Counted from the first letter of the stretch, positions 46,573 to 57,373 are shown. The stretch is DNA of 64,000 nucleotides from an uncultured Aequorivita sp. (GCA_937125455.1 CAKZLK010000043.1:310001-374000), one strand, 5' to 3'. Made by a program: numbers and translations. Notes: generated by a model from the sequence alone, not told the origin.

Positions 46573-47814
46573 ATGACTTCCTCTGGAAAAATAGAATTAA
46601 TGGCCCCAGCGGGCAATTTTGAATCGTTACAGGCCGCTCTGGACAATGGCGCAGACTCCGTCTATTTTGGTGTTGAGCAATTAAATATGCGGGCTCGAGC
46701 AAGTATAAATTTCACCATTGATGATCTTTCGGAAATTGCAAAACGTTGTAAAAAGAAAAATGTACACACCTATCTTACCCTTAATACCATCATTTACGAC
46801 CACGATCTGTCATTGATCAAAACGCTTTTGGATGCTGCAAAAGCTGCTGAACTGACCGCCGTTATTGCAATGGACCAAGCTGTGATTGCGTATGCCAGAC
46901 AGATTGGAATGGAAGTGCATATTTCAACCCAAATAAATATTACCAATATTGAAGCGGTGAAATTCTACGCGCTTTTTGCGGATACCATGGTAATGAGCCG
47001 AGAATTAAGCCTGCGACAAATAAGGAAAATAACCGACCAAATAGAGAAAGAACAAGTTAAAGGTCCCTCTGGAAATTTGGTTGAAGTAGAAATTTTTGGC
47101 CACGGGGCACTTTGTATGGCTGTTTCGGGAAAATGTTATTTGAGCCTTCATTCGCACAATTCCTCGGCTAATCGTGGAGCATGTAAGCAAAATTGTAGAA
47201 AAAAATATACGGTAATAGATCAAGAAACTGGTTTTGAGATTGAATTGGACAACGAGTATATGATGTCCCCCAAAGATCTTTGCACTTTGGATTTTTTGGA
47301 TCAAGTGATTGAAACCGGCATAAAAGTCTTAAAAATTGAAGGCCGTGGGCGCGCTCCGGAGTATGTGGCTACAGTCACCAAAACCTATCGTGAAGCTATC
47401 GATGCTTATTACGATGGATCCTATTCTGAAGTAAAAGTGAAAAGGTGGATGACTGAGTTGGCAAAGGTTTACAATCGTGGTTTTTGGAGTGGCTATTATT
47501 TGGGCCAAAGGCTTGGGGAATGGAGCGATACGGATGGTTCACAAGCAACACAAAAGAAAGTGTATATCGGTAAAGGAGTACATTATTTTCCTAAAACCAA
47601 AATTGCAGAATTCAAGATTGAAGCCTATGATTTAAACTTAGGTGATAAAATTTTGGTTACAGGTCCTACCACTGGCTCCAAAGAATTTGATCTTTCTGAA
47701 ATGCTTGTAAATGACGAGGCACTTTCCACAGCAAAAAAAGGTGATTCCTGCACCATCCCCATTTCCTTTAGAGTGCGTTCTTCAGATAAATTATATAAAA
47801 TTGTAGCTTCATAA
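46573..47814 (+). CDS. trhP: U32 peptidase-family tRNA hydroxylation protein (TrhP-like)
   Basis: The 413-residue protein opens with the U32 hallmark IELMAPAGNFESLQAALDNG and ADSVYFGVEQLNMRARA. The U32 signature region is EIFGHGALCMAVSGKCYLS, with C residues at CKQNCRKKY and further on LCTLDFL. These cysteines suit an iron-sulfur cluster. Members named TrhP/YegQ are needed for 5-hydroxyuridine at tRNA position 34, and peptidase activity is not their main role. A ferredoxin gene starts immediately after the stop, which fits a need for electrons or clusters. Confidence 0.85.
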   Translation: MTSSGKIELMAPAGNFESLQAALDNGADSVYFGVEQLNMRARASINFTIDDLSEIAKRCKKKNVHTYLTLNTIIYDHDLSLIKTLLDAAKAAELTAVIAMDQAVIAYARQIGMEVHISTQINITNIEAVKFYALFADTMVMSRELSLRQIRKITDQIEKEQVKGPSGNLVEVEIFGHGALCMAVSGKCYLSLHSHNSSANRGACKQNCRKKYTVIDQETGFEIELDNEYMMSPKDLCTLDFLDQVIETGIKVLKIEGRGRAPEYVATVTKTYREAIDAYYDGSYSEVKVKRWMTELAKVYNRGFWSGYYLGQRLGEWSDTDGSQATQKKVYIGKGVHYFPKTKIAEFKIEAYDLNLGDKILVTGPTTGSKEFDLSEMLVNDEALSTAKKGDSCTIPISFRVRSSDKLYKIVAS

Positions 47815-48045
47815 ATGGTAGTGGTAACGCTACAACGGAACAAATGTATTGGCTGCAACTATTGTGTGGAGTTAGCTCCCAATTATTTCAGAATGTCAAA
47901 AAAAGATGGAAAAACAGTATTGTTGCATTCTGAAGAAAAACGTGGATTTTTTACCTTGAAAATTTCAGATAATACAACATTTAAAAACTGTGAACAGGCA
48001 GCAAAAGCTTGTCCTGTGAAAATCATTTCAACGAAATTAATTTAA
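47815..48045 (+). CDS. 4Fe-4S ferredoxin
   Basis: The 76-residue protein has a CIGCNYC motif (C11, C14, C17) near the N-terminus and a later CEQAAKACP near the C-terminus, giving the four ligands of a single [4Fe-4S] cluster. The start codon directly follows the stop of the U32 gene with no gap, so they form an operon. It probably supplies electrons to, or shares clusters with, the tRNA hydroxylation protein. Confidence 0.85.
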   Translation: MVVVTLQRNKCIGCNYCVELAPNYFRMSKKDGKTVLLHSEEKRGFFTLKISDNTTFKNCEQAAKACPVKIISTKLI

Positions 48046-48049
48046 TCTT

Positions 48050-48943
48050 TCAAACCACTTCTTCCCTATTTTTATTTCTTCCAAAAAAAGGAATTGATTT
48101 ATTGTAAAATGTGATCCGAATACCGAAAAGAAGAATAATTCCACCCAAAATCATTTGAAAACTTACTTCTTCACCTATAAAGAGCCATGCCAAAATAGTA
48201 GTTAAAATTGCTTGCCCTAAAAGACTCACGGAAACACGTGTTGCTCGCATATGTTTGGTTGCATACCCCAAAAGCAGCCAGGCAAGTAATTGGCAAACTA
48301 CGCCCTGAATAACTAAAACGACCCAGCCCATATTGCTAAATCCAGAAAAAGGCTGACCAATAAAATAGCTCAAAATTGCCAGTAAAAAAGCCGATGACAA
48401 TGTACTCAGTGTTATAAATGGCAGCACCTCAACTTCATAAAGCACGTATTTGCTGAGCAACATATAAATGGCGTAGAATATACCCGAAAGTATTGCAAAT
48501 ATAAAAGCAAGATCAAAATCCATTTCTAAGAAAAAACGAAAACCAACCAACGTAATCATTCCAAAAATGGCTATTGCGGTACCTATCCAAAAATTGACAG
48601 TCGGCTTATTTTTTAGGAAGAAAAATGCACCAACACCAACCCAAACAGGTGAAAGGTTTGTGAGCAACGTAGCCTGTGTAGCTGTCGATTCTTGGATTGC
48701 GATGTTCCAAACCGCTACATCAGAGGCAAAAAGAGCGCCACATAAAACGGTTAATAGAAAAACTTTCATATTAGGGAATTTCATTTTTCCCGTTAAAAGA
48801 CTAAATGGAACTAAAAGTGCCGATGCGATTGCCATTCTATAAAACGCAGAAATAACTCCTGGAGACAAACTGAGTTTTACCAAAATAGGAAAAATTGAGA
48901 TACAAATAATTCCAATAACGAGGGCGATGCGGGGCTTCGTCAT
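48050..48943 (-). CDS. EamA/DMT-family transporter
   Basis: I choose ATG 48943 (MTKPRIALVIGIICISIFPI) as the start because the longer frame begins at TTG. The 297-residue protein has ten hydrophobic helices in two five-helix EamA repeats. Typical marks are FYRMAIASALLVPFS in the first repeat and RVSVSLLGQAILTTILAWLF with GEEVSFQMILGG in the second. It is an inner-membrane drug/metabolite transporter of unknown substrate, convergent with the ferredoxin gene. Confidence 0.85.
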   Translation of the reverse strand: MTKPRIALVIGIICISIFPILVKLSLSPGVISAFYRMAIASALLVPFSLLTGKMKFPNMKVFLLTVLCGALFASDVAVWNIAIQESTATQATLLTNLSPVWVGVGAFFFLKNKPTVNFWIGTAIAIFGMITLVGFRFFLEMDFDLAFIFAILSGIFYAIYMLLSKYVLYEVEVLPFITLSTLSSAFLLAILSYFIGQPFSGFSNMGWVVLVIQGVVCQLLAWLLLGYATKHMRATRVSVSLLGQAILTTILAWLFIGEEVSFQMILGGIILLFGIRITFYNKSIPFFGRNKNREEVV

Positions 48944-49051
48944 AATTTTTTGCAATTGTTATAGTTGAACAAAAACCGCAAAATTAGCCTTTAATAATTG
49001 ATAGAAACCTATTAAATTATACAATAAAAATTTATTAACGCATTCTGAAAA

Positions 49052-49185
49052 TTATTTGTGAAGTTTCAATTGAATTCGTTTCCTTTCCACATCCACATTA
49101 AGCATTTTACTATTGGTTCAAATACAAGTACTCTACTCACAATAACCTTTAAAGGAATGATAAACCACTTTAATGGATTTACTAT
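49052..49185 (-). pseudogene. Decayed duplicate of the tex 3' end
   Basis: The first 55 bases match the 3' end of tex (58160-58220) at most positions. The minus-strand reading gives LNVDVERKRIQLKLHK and a stop, against LDVDVERKRIQLKLQK in intact Tex. Further upstream in the frame a 9-base gap and frameshifts appear, and the match fades by about 49185. It is a fragment of a second tex S1-domain end on the same strand, now non-functional. The rest of the 302-bp gap up to 49257 shows only AT-rich leader sequence. Confidence 0.75.
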
Positions 49186-49257
49186 TTCAGAAAACTTAGC
49201 ATTGTAACAGATTTGTAACTAAAGCAAAAGGAAGTTTTTTACCTAAAAAAATAATTT

Positions 49258-52200
49258 ATGGAAGAAAAGTTAATCTTAAAGAAATTTATCATTTTACCAA
49301 TCCTTACTATACTGTTTTGTTTTTCCTTTTCCAAAAGTATAGCTCAACAAGAAACTATTCAAAACATAACTGGTGAAGCTACTATCACAAAATCAACAGT
49401 TCCAGTACCTTCAATCCCTACAGGAGAGCCATTTAGTTATAAAATTACATTTCAAAATTTAAATCAAACCAATACCCTATCTATGACAGACATTCTTCCT
49501 GCAGGTCTGTGTTATACCGCTGGCGATATTATTGCCGACCCTACTTTTATTGATTTTAACGGCAATGTTATTCCTAACCCTAATACTATTCCAGGACTTA
49601 TTGATACTAGTAGTCTTCCAACTGTTGTTTTTAATATTCCAAATAATATTCAGCGAGGATCTTTTACAATTACAGTCACTTTTTGTGCAGGAATAACTGC
49701 AGATGGATTTATGGTAACTAACCACATCTGCGGAGACTATGGAAATGGGACGAATAATGAAACTTTTTGCACAACAACGGGAATTACAAGTACTGCTTCT
49801 GCGGTAAACCCTTGGGGGGAAATAACAAAAGAGCCTTTATTCCCTGCTATTGCAGGGCCTAATGGAGACTATTATATTCCTACCTCGGGAGGATCATCTA
49901 ATTATAAAATACGCATTCAAAAAAGTCCGCCTTATGAGTCTTCCGTTTTTGGAATGTTGAATCTTACCAACGTAACGATTTCTGAAATGTTCCTCCCTTG
50001 CGCTTCTGTTTCTTTAATTAGTGGCCCAGGAACTTTAAATCCATCCACCAATACAATTACACTAAACAATGACTTGCAGGGGAGTGTTCCCTATGAATTT
50101 GCTGAATTTATAGTAAATGTTGATTATTCAGGCTGTGGCTCTTTTAGTAATAATCAAGTAATTACAAATACAGTAGAACTAAACGGTACTCCCGTGGGGG
50201 AAACCCCAATAATAAATATAGATTCTGATTCTGCAGATGTTATTGCGGTGGATAATTTACCCCTGCCTAATGGTTCCTCAAGTATTGTAAAAACAGTAGA
50301 AGTTTATAACCCTGTTCCAGGATGCCTTGGAAAGTACATTATTGATTTTAACAATACCGATAACAGGCCCATTTCTTTTACTGAAATAACCGATGTAATT
50401 CCTAACAATATCCTGCCTCAAAATATTTCGATTACGGGATTAATAAATTCTGCTTCAACTTCTGATACCTTTGATTTAATTATAAATAATGGAACACCAA
50501 CAGGGTTTTCAATGGCAACAGGGTTCTCTGGTAATCCCTGGACAGGAAATAATAATTCATTCCGCTTAACAGCAAATACTAATACTCTTTTATTTCCTGG
50601 GGATTACCTTCAAATAACCATTGAATTTATTATAGGTTCCAGTAACCCAATAGGATCCATCATAGATAATTGTGTAGATTTTGATGGTGCAATCATAGAT
50701 GTCCCCAATAATATTAATCTTCCTGTGCCAAGTAATAGTTGTGCATCATTTACAATAGAAACGCCTGAAGTAAAATTATGTGCTACCAAAGGGGTTAGAA
50801 AAGCAAATACTTCGAATCCATTTACAGATTTTATAACCAATATTGTTCCTACTGATGAACTAGAATTTCAAATATGTTTGCAAAATAATGGGAGTGTCGA
50901 TTATAATGGAGATCTAGTAGATGTGTTGGATACTAAATATGAATTTCTTTCTATAGTTTCAGACAATTTACCCTTGGGGACCACTTTTAATCAGAATGGG
51001 CAAACATTAACATGGAGCAACATCAACTTATTGCAAAGTTGTAGTGCCTTTACAGGAATTTATGGATGCCTAAATCCATCTAATCAATCGTATTGTGTAG
51101 TTATAAAAGTTAAGGTAAAACCTTTAACCCCTCCAGGAAATATAGATAATAGTGCCACAATAACAGGAGCTAATGCAAATCCAGAAACTACCGAGCCTGC
51201 CAAAGTAAATGTTATACAAGCTTCGGTGTTGAAATTAGATCAAGAAGTCTCTAAAGACCTTACAAATTATGGGCAGACAATTTCCTTAAACCCACTTTGT
51301 GATATCAAAGTTTATTATAAAATTACCATTACCAATTTAGGAAATATCCCTGTAGCCCAACACCAAATAATTAATGAATTTCCAAGTATTAATGACGTTT
51401 ACTATCCTACAACAATTCCACGAAATAGTAGCTTTTCCTATCAAATAGTAGCGGATTATAATTCGCCCGATTATATAGTTTCTTATTTAAATATTGTTCC
51501 ATCAGCAACAACAACACCTCCAAATTTTGATTGTAATACCGTTCCGCCTGGGAATCCATTTCCAAGTACATCTGATGCTTCAATGGTTTTTGATAGTCAA
51601 AATCCACTTGCTATAGGCGCAAGTAATACTATAATGATTGAAGCAACAATCGACGATCCATATGTTTTGAACTCAGGAGATCTAGCAGTTAACAGTGCTT
51701 ATTTTATTGACTGCGGAGCAAGTAACGGAAACATTATAGTACCCACAAATATGGCTCAAGTTACCATAGAATCTCCATTAGACACCTGTACTCCATTAGT
51801 TCTTGATCCATATGCAAATGCCGTTCCGGATGTTATAACAACCACGGTTCAACAGGAATTAACTTCAGGGGGCGTATCTATGAGAGATAAGGAATATGGT
51901 GATATTGATAATGATAATGACATAGATGTAATTTATACAAAAAACAATTACGAATTATTTGTACTTGAAAACACTGCGGGACCTGGGGTAATTCCAATAT
52001 ATAATACACCAGGAACTTCCTTGAACATTACAAATTATGCATATTCGTTTAGACTAATTGATTGGAATAATGATGGATGGCAAGACTTGGTTGTTTTTGA
52101 TTCTGACCCTGGACAAACTACGTATCAAATTTCATTTTATTTAAATAACGGAAATGGAACCTTTCCTGCAAATTCTTCTGCAACATTTCTTCAGGCCAAT

Positions 52201-53022
52201 GTAGATTTTCCATTAGACGATATGTTTATTGAATTGGGAGATCTCAATGGAGACAATCTTCCTGATTTATTGATGAGTAGTCAAGGGGCCAATTCTGGCA
52301 CAGCCTATTTTGAAAATACAGGTGGCTCATCACCTTATTTTATATTACCTGCTCCACAATCCTATACCTCTGGAGGGGGAGCAATAAACAATATTTTTAT
52401 TCCTGGAGACAATGGGAGCTTTCCAACACCTGAAATTTTTGATGCCGACTGCGATGGCGACAATGATATATTTCTTTCAGACCCATTATATAGCGGTCCA
52501 AGTTTTGGAGGTGGTAAAGTTTTCTATCATGAAAATAATGGCGCTCCAACCACTGGTACAGTCCCAGACATAAATACAACGGGGCTTGCAGGTCAATTTG
52601 GTTTTGTTGAAATCTTAAATAATGATTTACGGTGTGACTGGGTAATCATGAGATTTGTAGATTATCTAAACAATGGATGCCCAGTTGCGGTTTCATTTAA
52701 CCCATGCAATAACCAGTTTTTTTATTACAACAGAGAATGTTATACGTGTGACACCGTACTAGCTGTTTCAGATATTCAAGATGAACTTATTGAAGATGAT
52801 ATATTGCTTTACCCAAATCCTTCAGGTAACTTTATTACAATTGAAAGTAAAGAAAATAGAAATTTAGAGTCTGTTGAAATTTATGGTATCACTGGAGCTT
52901 TAATTCTTAAAACAAAGAAAACAAATGAGCCTATCTATGTAGGTGCTCTTAGCGATGGTATTTATTTCATTAAAATATACTCAGAAGGAAAATATATTTC
53001 TAAAAAATTAATTAAAAATTAA
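49258..53022 (+). CDS. T9SS-sorted surface protein with DUF11 and FG-GAP/VCBS repeats
   Basis: The 1254-residue protein has a signal peptide (FIILPILTILFCFSFSKSIAQ). The N-terminal two thirds hold several DUF11-like adhesin domains, for example GEPFSYKITFQNLNQTNTLS with MTDILPAG, and LCATKGVRKANTSNPF later. Residues from about 880 to 1130 carry calcium-loop repeats of the FG-GAP/VCBS type (DIDNDNDIDVIYTKN, DWNNDGWQDLVVFD, DLNGDNLPDLLMS, DADCDGDNDIFLSD). The tail is a T9SS type A sorting domain (LYPNPSGNFITIES). It is a large surface adhesin-like protein, followed 4 bp later by an LRR T9SS protein. Confidence 0.8.
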   Translation: MEEKLILKKFIILPILTILFCFSFSKSIAQQETIQNITGEATITKSTVPVPSIPTGEPFSYKITFQNLNQTNTLSMTDILPAGLCYTAGDIIADPTFIDFNGNVIPNPNTIPGLIDTSSLPTVVFNIPNNIQRGSFTITVTFCAGITADGFMVTNHICGDYGNGTNNETFCTTTGITSTASAVNPWGEITKEPLFPAIAGPNGDYYIPTSGGSSNYKIRIQKSPPYESSVFGMLNLTNVTISEMFLPCASVSLISGPGTLNPSTNTITLNNDLQGSVPYEFAEFIVNVDYSGCGSFSNNQVITNTVELNGTPVGETPIINIDSDSADVIAVDNLPLPNGSSSIVKTVEVYNPVPGCLGKYIIDFNNTDNRPISFTEITDVIPNNILPQNISITGLINSASTSDTFDLIINNGTPTGFSMATGFSGNPWTGNNNSFRLTANTNTLLFPGDYLQITIEFIIGSSNPIGSIIDNCVDFDGAIIDVPNNINLPVPSNSCASFTIETPEVKLCATKGVRKANTSNPFTDFITNIVPTDELEFQICLQNNGSVDYNGDLVDVLDTKYEFLSIVSDNLPLGTTFNQNGQTLTWSNINLLQSCSAFTGIYGCLNPSNQSYCVVIKVKVKPLTPPGNIDNSATITGANANPETTEPAKVNVIQASVLKLDQEVSKDLTNYGQTISLNPLCDIKVYYKITITNLGNIPVAQHQIINEFPSINDVYYPTTIPRNSSFSYQIVADYNSPDYIVSYLNIVPSATTTPPNFDCNTVPPGNPFPSTSDASMVFDSQNPLAIGASNTIMIEATIDDPYVLNSGDLAVNSAYFIDCGASNGNIIVPTNMAQVTIESPLDTCTPLVLDPYANAVPDVITTTVQQELTSGGVSMRDKEYGDIDNDNDIDVIYTKNNYELFVLENTAGPGVIPIYNTPGTSLNITNYAYSFRLIDWNNDGWQDLVVFDSDPGQTTYQISFYLNNGNGTFPANSSATFLQANVDFPLDDMFIELGDLNGDNLPDLLMSSQGANSGTAYFENTGGSSPYFILPAPQSYTSGGGAINNIFIPGDNGSFPTPEIFDADCDGDNDIFLSDPLYSGPSFGGGKVFYHENNGAPTTGTVPDINTTGLAGQFGFVEILNNDLRCDWVIMRFVDYLNNGCPVAVSFNPCNNQFFYYNRECYTCDTVLAVSDIQDELIEDDILLYPNPSGNFITIESKENRNLESVEIYGITGALILKTKKTNEPIYVGALSDGIYFIKIYSEGKYISKKLIKN

Positions 53023-53026
53023 TCCT

Positions 53027-54385
53027 ATGAAAAATACCATACTTATTTTATTTATCCTTTTTAGCACAATATGTAATTCCCAGACCTATGTTCCTGACGA
53101 TGCTTTTGAGCAAAAACTAATAAATTTGGGATATGATACCGGCCCGCTTGATGACTTTGTGCCAACGGCAAACATTAATACAATATCTACCTTAAATGTT
53201 TCTAATTCTGGTATTTCAGATATGACGGGAATTGAAGATTTTACAGCATTAGTAAATTTATCTTGCCAATCAAACATCATAACCAACCTAGATATTACAG
53301 GGTTGACAAATCTAGAAATACTTTATCTTTATGATAATAATATATCGTCAATAGATTTAAGTACAAATACAGCCTTAATAAAATTTAATGGAGGGCTTAA
53401 TCCTTATATTTCACTAGATTTTAGCAATAACCATAATATTGAATGGGTAGGGAGCCCTAGTGGTAGTTTAACATCAATAGATCTTTCTGGGATAACAACC
53501 TTAAAAGAGGTGTATATTCAGGATAATCAAATTGTAGCTTTAGATGTTAGCGGCAATACTAATTTAAAATTTTTAGATGCTTTTAATAATAGCTTAACCT
53601 CCATAAATTTATCGGGAGACACAGCCCTTCAATATGCTAATATCTATAACAATCAATTACCTTCTTTAGATGTATCTACCAATACAAATCTTTTTGCATT
53701 GAACTGCTCATCAAATATATTGTCCACGCTAGATGTATCAGCAAATACTAGTTTGTTAAATCTTTCCGTTTCAAACAATAATCTTTCTAACCTTGACCTT
53801 AATGGAGTTAATGCACTGACAACATTAAATTGTGACAACAATCTATTAACATCATTAAATATAAGTTCTAATATTTTGATTAGCAACTTAGCATGCAATA
53901 ATAATAGTTTGACTCACTTGGATTTTTCGCAACATACTTTATTAAACTTTTTATTAATTAACAATAACAATCTGGTTGCTGTAGACCTTAAAAATGGGTC
54001 AAATACCTCAATAGTTTTATTCGATGCTAGAAATAATGCAAGCTTATTTTGTATTAAGGTAGATGATGAAGCATATAGTACTACAAATTGGTTAAATATT
54101 GATCCTCAGACCGATTTTAGTGAAGACTGTTTAATCGGGATAGGAGAAAATTCTTTTACTAATTTTAATATTTATCCCAACCCGGCTAATTCCTCTATTC
54201 ATATTACACCAAATAATAATATAAAATCCTTTTCTATAACAGATGTACAAGGAAGGTTGGTCTCCTCGAATATTATTTCAGATTCAACTACTATTTCGGT
54301 AGAAGGTTTAAGAACTGGGATATATTTTCTCAAAATTACAACAACTCAAAACCAAACCGTTACTAAGAAATTTATAAAGCATTAG
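53027..54385 (+). CDS. T9SS-sorted leucine-rich repeat protein
   Basis: The 452-residue protein has a signal peptide (MKNTILILFILFSTICNSQ), the cap YVPDDAFEQKLINLGYDTG, and about a dozen bacterial LRRs of 21-22 residues such as NNLSNLDLNGVNALTTLNCD. It ends with a T9SS type A sorting domain (NIYPNPANSSIHITPN to LRTGIYFLKITT). It begins 4 bp after the adhesin-like gene. It is a paralogue of the LRR part of the Rhs-LRR fusion at 36357. Confidence 0.85.
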   Translation: MKNTILILFILFSTICNSQTYVPDDAFEQKLINLGYDTGPLDDFVPTANINTISTLNVSNSGISDMTGIEDFTALVNLSCQSNIITNLDITGLTNLEILYLYDNNISSIDLSTNTALIKFNGGLNPYISLDFSNNHNIEWVGSPSGSLTSIDLSGITTLKEVYIQDNQIVALDVSGNTNLKFLDAFNNSLTSINLSGDTALQYANIYNNQLPSLDVSTNTNLFALNCSSNILSTLDVSANTSLLNLSVSNNNLSNLDLNGVNALTTLNCDNNLLTSLNISSNILISNLACNNNSLTHLDFSQHTLLNFLLINNNNLVAVDLKNGSNTSIVLFDARNNASLFCIKVDDEAYSTTNWLNIDPQTDFSEDCLIGIGENSFTNFNIYPNPANSSIHITPNNNIKSFSITDVQGRLVSSNIISDSTTISVEGLRTGIYFLKITTTQNQTVTKKFIKH

Positions 54386-54424
54386 TTTTTAGAGTTAAAA
54401 AACTATATAATAGTATATTTAAAC

Positions 54425-57373
54425 GTGCTAAAACTCCTCTTCGCAGTAAGTTGCTTATTTTTTTGTGCAATTACATTTGCCCAAGAACCCATTCGCTATA
54501 CCACAAAACAAGGGTTGCCAACCAATCATATTTATGATATTGCAGAAGATAAAAATGGCTTTATGTGGTTTGCAACCAAACAAGGCCTAGTAAAGTATGG
54601 TGGTGAAACGTTTAAAACATTTACCATAAAAGATGGTTTGCCCAATAACGATACGTGGCTATTGGAAACCGATTTACAAGGTAGATTATGGTACTTTACT
54701 AAAAGTCTTTATCAAGGGTATGTTAAAAAGGATTCTATATACAAGTTTGCAAAAAAAAACAAGGAAGTCATTACTCCGCGTTTTGTTTATAAAACCAAAG
54801 ACAGCCTATGGTTTTATGACAATTCTGGCGTGCAAACTTTTAGTAAAACAAATATTATTAATACAGGGCCTTATAGCAAAGACGGGGAGCCCTATTTTAA
54901 TACAAAGTCACTTGCAATTCAAAAGCAATATGGGGCTAATCTGGGCAATATTATGCCCTTTTTTATAAATCCTGAAGCCAAAGAATATATTTTTATTAAT
55001 CAAAATCAATTATTTGTTTACGATTGGAGTTTAAAACTAAAAAAAGAAATTCCCATTCATATTCCATTAAAACATAATTTAGCTGAAATTCAAAACCAAG
55101 GCTTGCTCTATAACCAAATTGGGTTTTTTGCCATTAGTGAGGGAATATTATTTATCAATTTTAAATCTTATACTGCCACCTATAAATCATTTAAAAAAAT
55201 GGTTGGCGTGAATGAAGTTAAATATTTTAGATGTAGAGGTTTAAAAGATGAAATTCAAGTTAGTATTCCGGGACATTTAATGGTTTTTAATTATGATTTA
55301 AAACTAAAAAACACGTATGCTTTTTCAGAAGTATTAGGCCGGTCCAGCTATAAAGACCGTAATGGTAATATATGGTTAACAGATTTAGCAAACGGAATTT
55401 CTTTACTCCCAAATACCCAGCTCCAAACCCAGCAATATTTGCAAAACAAAAAAGTGCAAAAAATAAACAGTATTAAAGGTGATTTTTATGCAGGAATTAA
55501 TGATGATGGCTTTTATAGACTAAATACTAAAACAAATAAGTTTGAGCCTTTAAACCAATTTAATAGAGCCAATGCAGAAGTTTATCAAATAAAAGAAGAT
55601 ACTTTTTCGCATCAAAACTATTTTATAACTGCTAATAAGGTTTATTCTTTAAAAACCTCAAAGATTGAAAAATCAAAAATTAATTCTCTTGAATCCTATG
55701 ATCCTAAAGATTCGTTTTTAGAAGGCACCAAAGATATTATATCATATAATGGTTATAACTATTTTGTTACTAGTTCAAGTCTCATTAAAAACAAAAGTTC
55801 TTTAGAGCCATCGCTAAATATTGCTTCTAAATCTGGGTTGCTATTTGCGCAAGTTTTTAAAGGGCATGTATATATTGCTGGGAGTGATGGCTTGCACCAA
55901 GTTGTAAATGATAGTTTGGTTAAGCCAAATCAAAAAGATGAGTTGCTCAATGTTTCTATAACGAGTATAGCCACAAATCCTGATTTTTTATTTTTAGGAA
56001 CCGATGGGAGAGGGGTTTATTTATATAATGAAGACGCTCTTTTTTATCTAAAGGAAACTGATGGCTTGTCTGTACAACGCATACTTCTAAAAGATAACTT
56101 CCTTTGGTTAGCCACACAAAAAGGGGTAAAAAAAATTGAATTAAACCAAGAAAGCATAATAGATTCCAAAATTATAGATGCTTTTTATGATGCAGATGGT
56201 TTGTTGCAATACAATATCAATGATATTTATATTGAAGATCATTATTTATATGCCGCGAGCGATGACGGCTTATCTAAAATAGATATAAATAATTTAGTTT
56301 ATAAAAAACAACCCAACCTTTATTTTAAAACCCAAAACGATACTTTAAACTTTAAGGATGCTGAGAGAGATAATATAGCCATCACATTCGCATTACAAGA
56401 TTTTGTAGATCAAGAATACACCAATTATCAATATCGTTTAGCGCCAATACAAAACAAATGGATTGAAACCAATACAAAAACACTTAATTTCTCTAACCTT
56501 TCTCCAAAACAGTACACCTTAGAAGTTAAAGCCACGGACCAACACAATAATATTAGAGTTATAAAGCAATACATAAATGTGGTTCCAAAATGGTGGCAAA
56601 CCTCTTTGGCCAAAATAGGGTTTGTTATAATAGGTATTCTTGGATTATTTATATTATTTCAAACTACAAAAAAGCGTATTGAAAAAAAAGAAAAAAACAA
56701 AGCCCTACAAGAAAAACGTGTGGCTGGATTAGAACTACAGGCATTACGAAGCCAAATGAATCCACATTTTGTACATAATTCTTTAAATGCTATTCAGTAT
56801 TTTATTCAACGAAACGAGGTAGAGCTTTCTGAAAATTACTTGTCTAAGTTTTCAAAATTAATTCGATTGTTTTTTGAATTTTCTAGAAGACAAAACATAA
56901 CCATTAAAGAAGAATTAAACTTATTGAGAAACTATCTTGAAATTGAAAAACTAAGATTTGAAGAAAAATTAGAATATCACATTAATATTTCTAAAAATAT
57001 TGATATTGATGAGCAACTTATACCTTCTATGTTGTTACAACCTATTTTAGAAAATGCAATAAACCACGGGTTATTTCACAAGAAAGGAAACGGAAAAGTA
57101 ACAATTGATTTTGACCAAATTAAAAAAAATACTTTTCAGGTTTCAGTGAAAGATAATGGCATAGGCATTAACAAAGCAAAAGAAATTTTTAAAGTTTCTT
57201 CGAAAAACTATCAATCTAATTCGTCAGAAGTTCTTCGCGAGCGCTTAGATTTATTAAACAAAAGCAATGAATGGCTAATTGTATATACCATTAATGATCT
57301 TTCCGAATTAGATGTTAAAACAACAGGAACTTTAGTAACGCTAATTTTTACAAAAAAACATACTGCCAAATGA
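54425..57373 (+). CDS. LytS-type sensor histidine kinase with two-component-regulator propeller
   Basis: The 982-residue protein starts at a GTG and has a signal peptide (LLFAVSCLFFCAITFAQ). The periplasmic part is a two-component-regulator propeller (YTTKQGLPTNHIYDIAEDKN, GFMWFATKQGLVKYGG) followed by a Y_Y_Y domain (about 650-715). One membrane helix (about 733-752) and a coiled coil lead to a His_kinase domain with NPHFVHNSLNA; H781 is the phosphoacceptor. An HATPase domain with DNGIGI closes it. It overlaps the response regulator gene by 4 bp. It may control the two surface genes just upstream. Confidence 0.9.
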   Translation: MLKLLFAVSCLFFCAITFAQEPIRYTTKQGLPTNHIYDIAEDKNGFMWFATKQGLVKYGGETFKTFTIKDGLPNNDTWLLETDLQGRLWYFTKSLYQGYVKKDSIYKFAKKNKEVITPRFVYKTKDSLWFYDNSGVQTFSKTNIINTGPYSKDGEPYFNTKSLAIQKQYGANLGNIMPFFINPEAKEYIFINQNQLFVYDWSLKLKKEIPIHIPLKHNLAEIQNQGLLYNQIGFFAISEGILFINFKSYTATYKSFKKMVGVNEVKYFRCRGLKDEIQVSIPGHLMVFNYDLKLKNTYAFSEVLGRSSYKDRNGNIWLTDLANGISLLPNTQLQTQQYLQNKKVQKINSIKGDFYAGINDDGFYRLNTKTNKFEPLNQFNRANAEVYQIKEDTFSHQNYFITANKVYSLKTSKIEKSKINSLESYDPKDSFLEGTKDIISYNGYNYFVTSSSLIKNKSSLEPSLNIASKSGLLFAQVFKGHVYIAGSDGLHQVVNDSLVKPNQKDELLNVSITSIATNPDFLFLGTDGRGVYLYNEDALFYLKETDGLSVQRILLKDNFLWLATQKGVKKIELNQESIIDSKIIDAFYDADGLLQYNINDIYIEDHYLYAASDDGLSKIDINNLVYKKQPNLYFKTQNDTLNFKDAERDNIAITFALQDFVDQEYTNYQYRLAPIQNKWIETNTKTLNFSNLSPKQYTLEVKATDQHNNIRVIKQYINVVPKWWQTSLAKIGFVIIGILGLFILFQTTKKRIEKKEKNKALQEKRVAGLELQALRSQMNPHFVHNSLNAIQYFIQRNEVELSENYLSKFSKLIRLFFEFSRRQNITIKEELNLLRNYLEIEKLRFEEKLEYHINISKNIDIDEQLIPSMLLQPILENAINHGLFHKKGNGKVTIDFDQIKKNTFQVSVKDNGIGINKAKEIFKVSSKNYQSNSSEVLRERLDLLNKSNEWLIVYTINDLSELDVKTTGTLVTLIFTKKHTAK

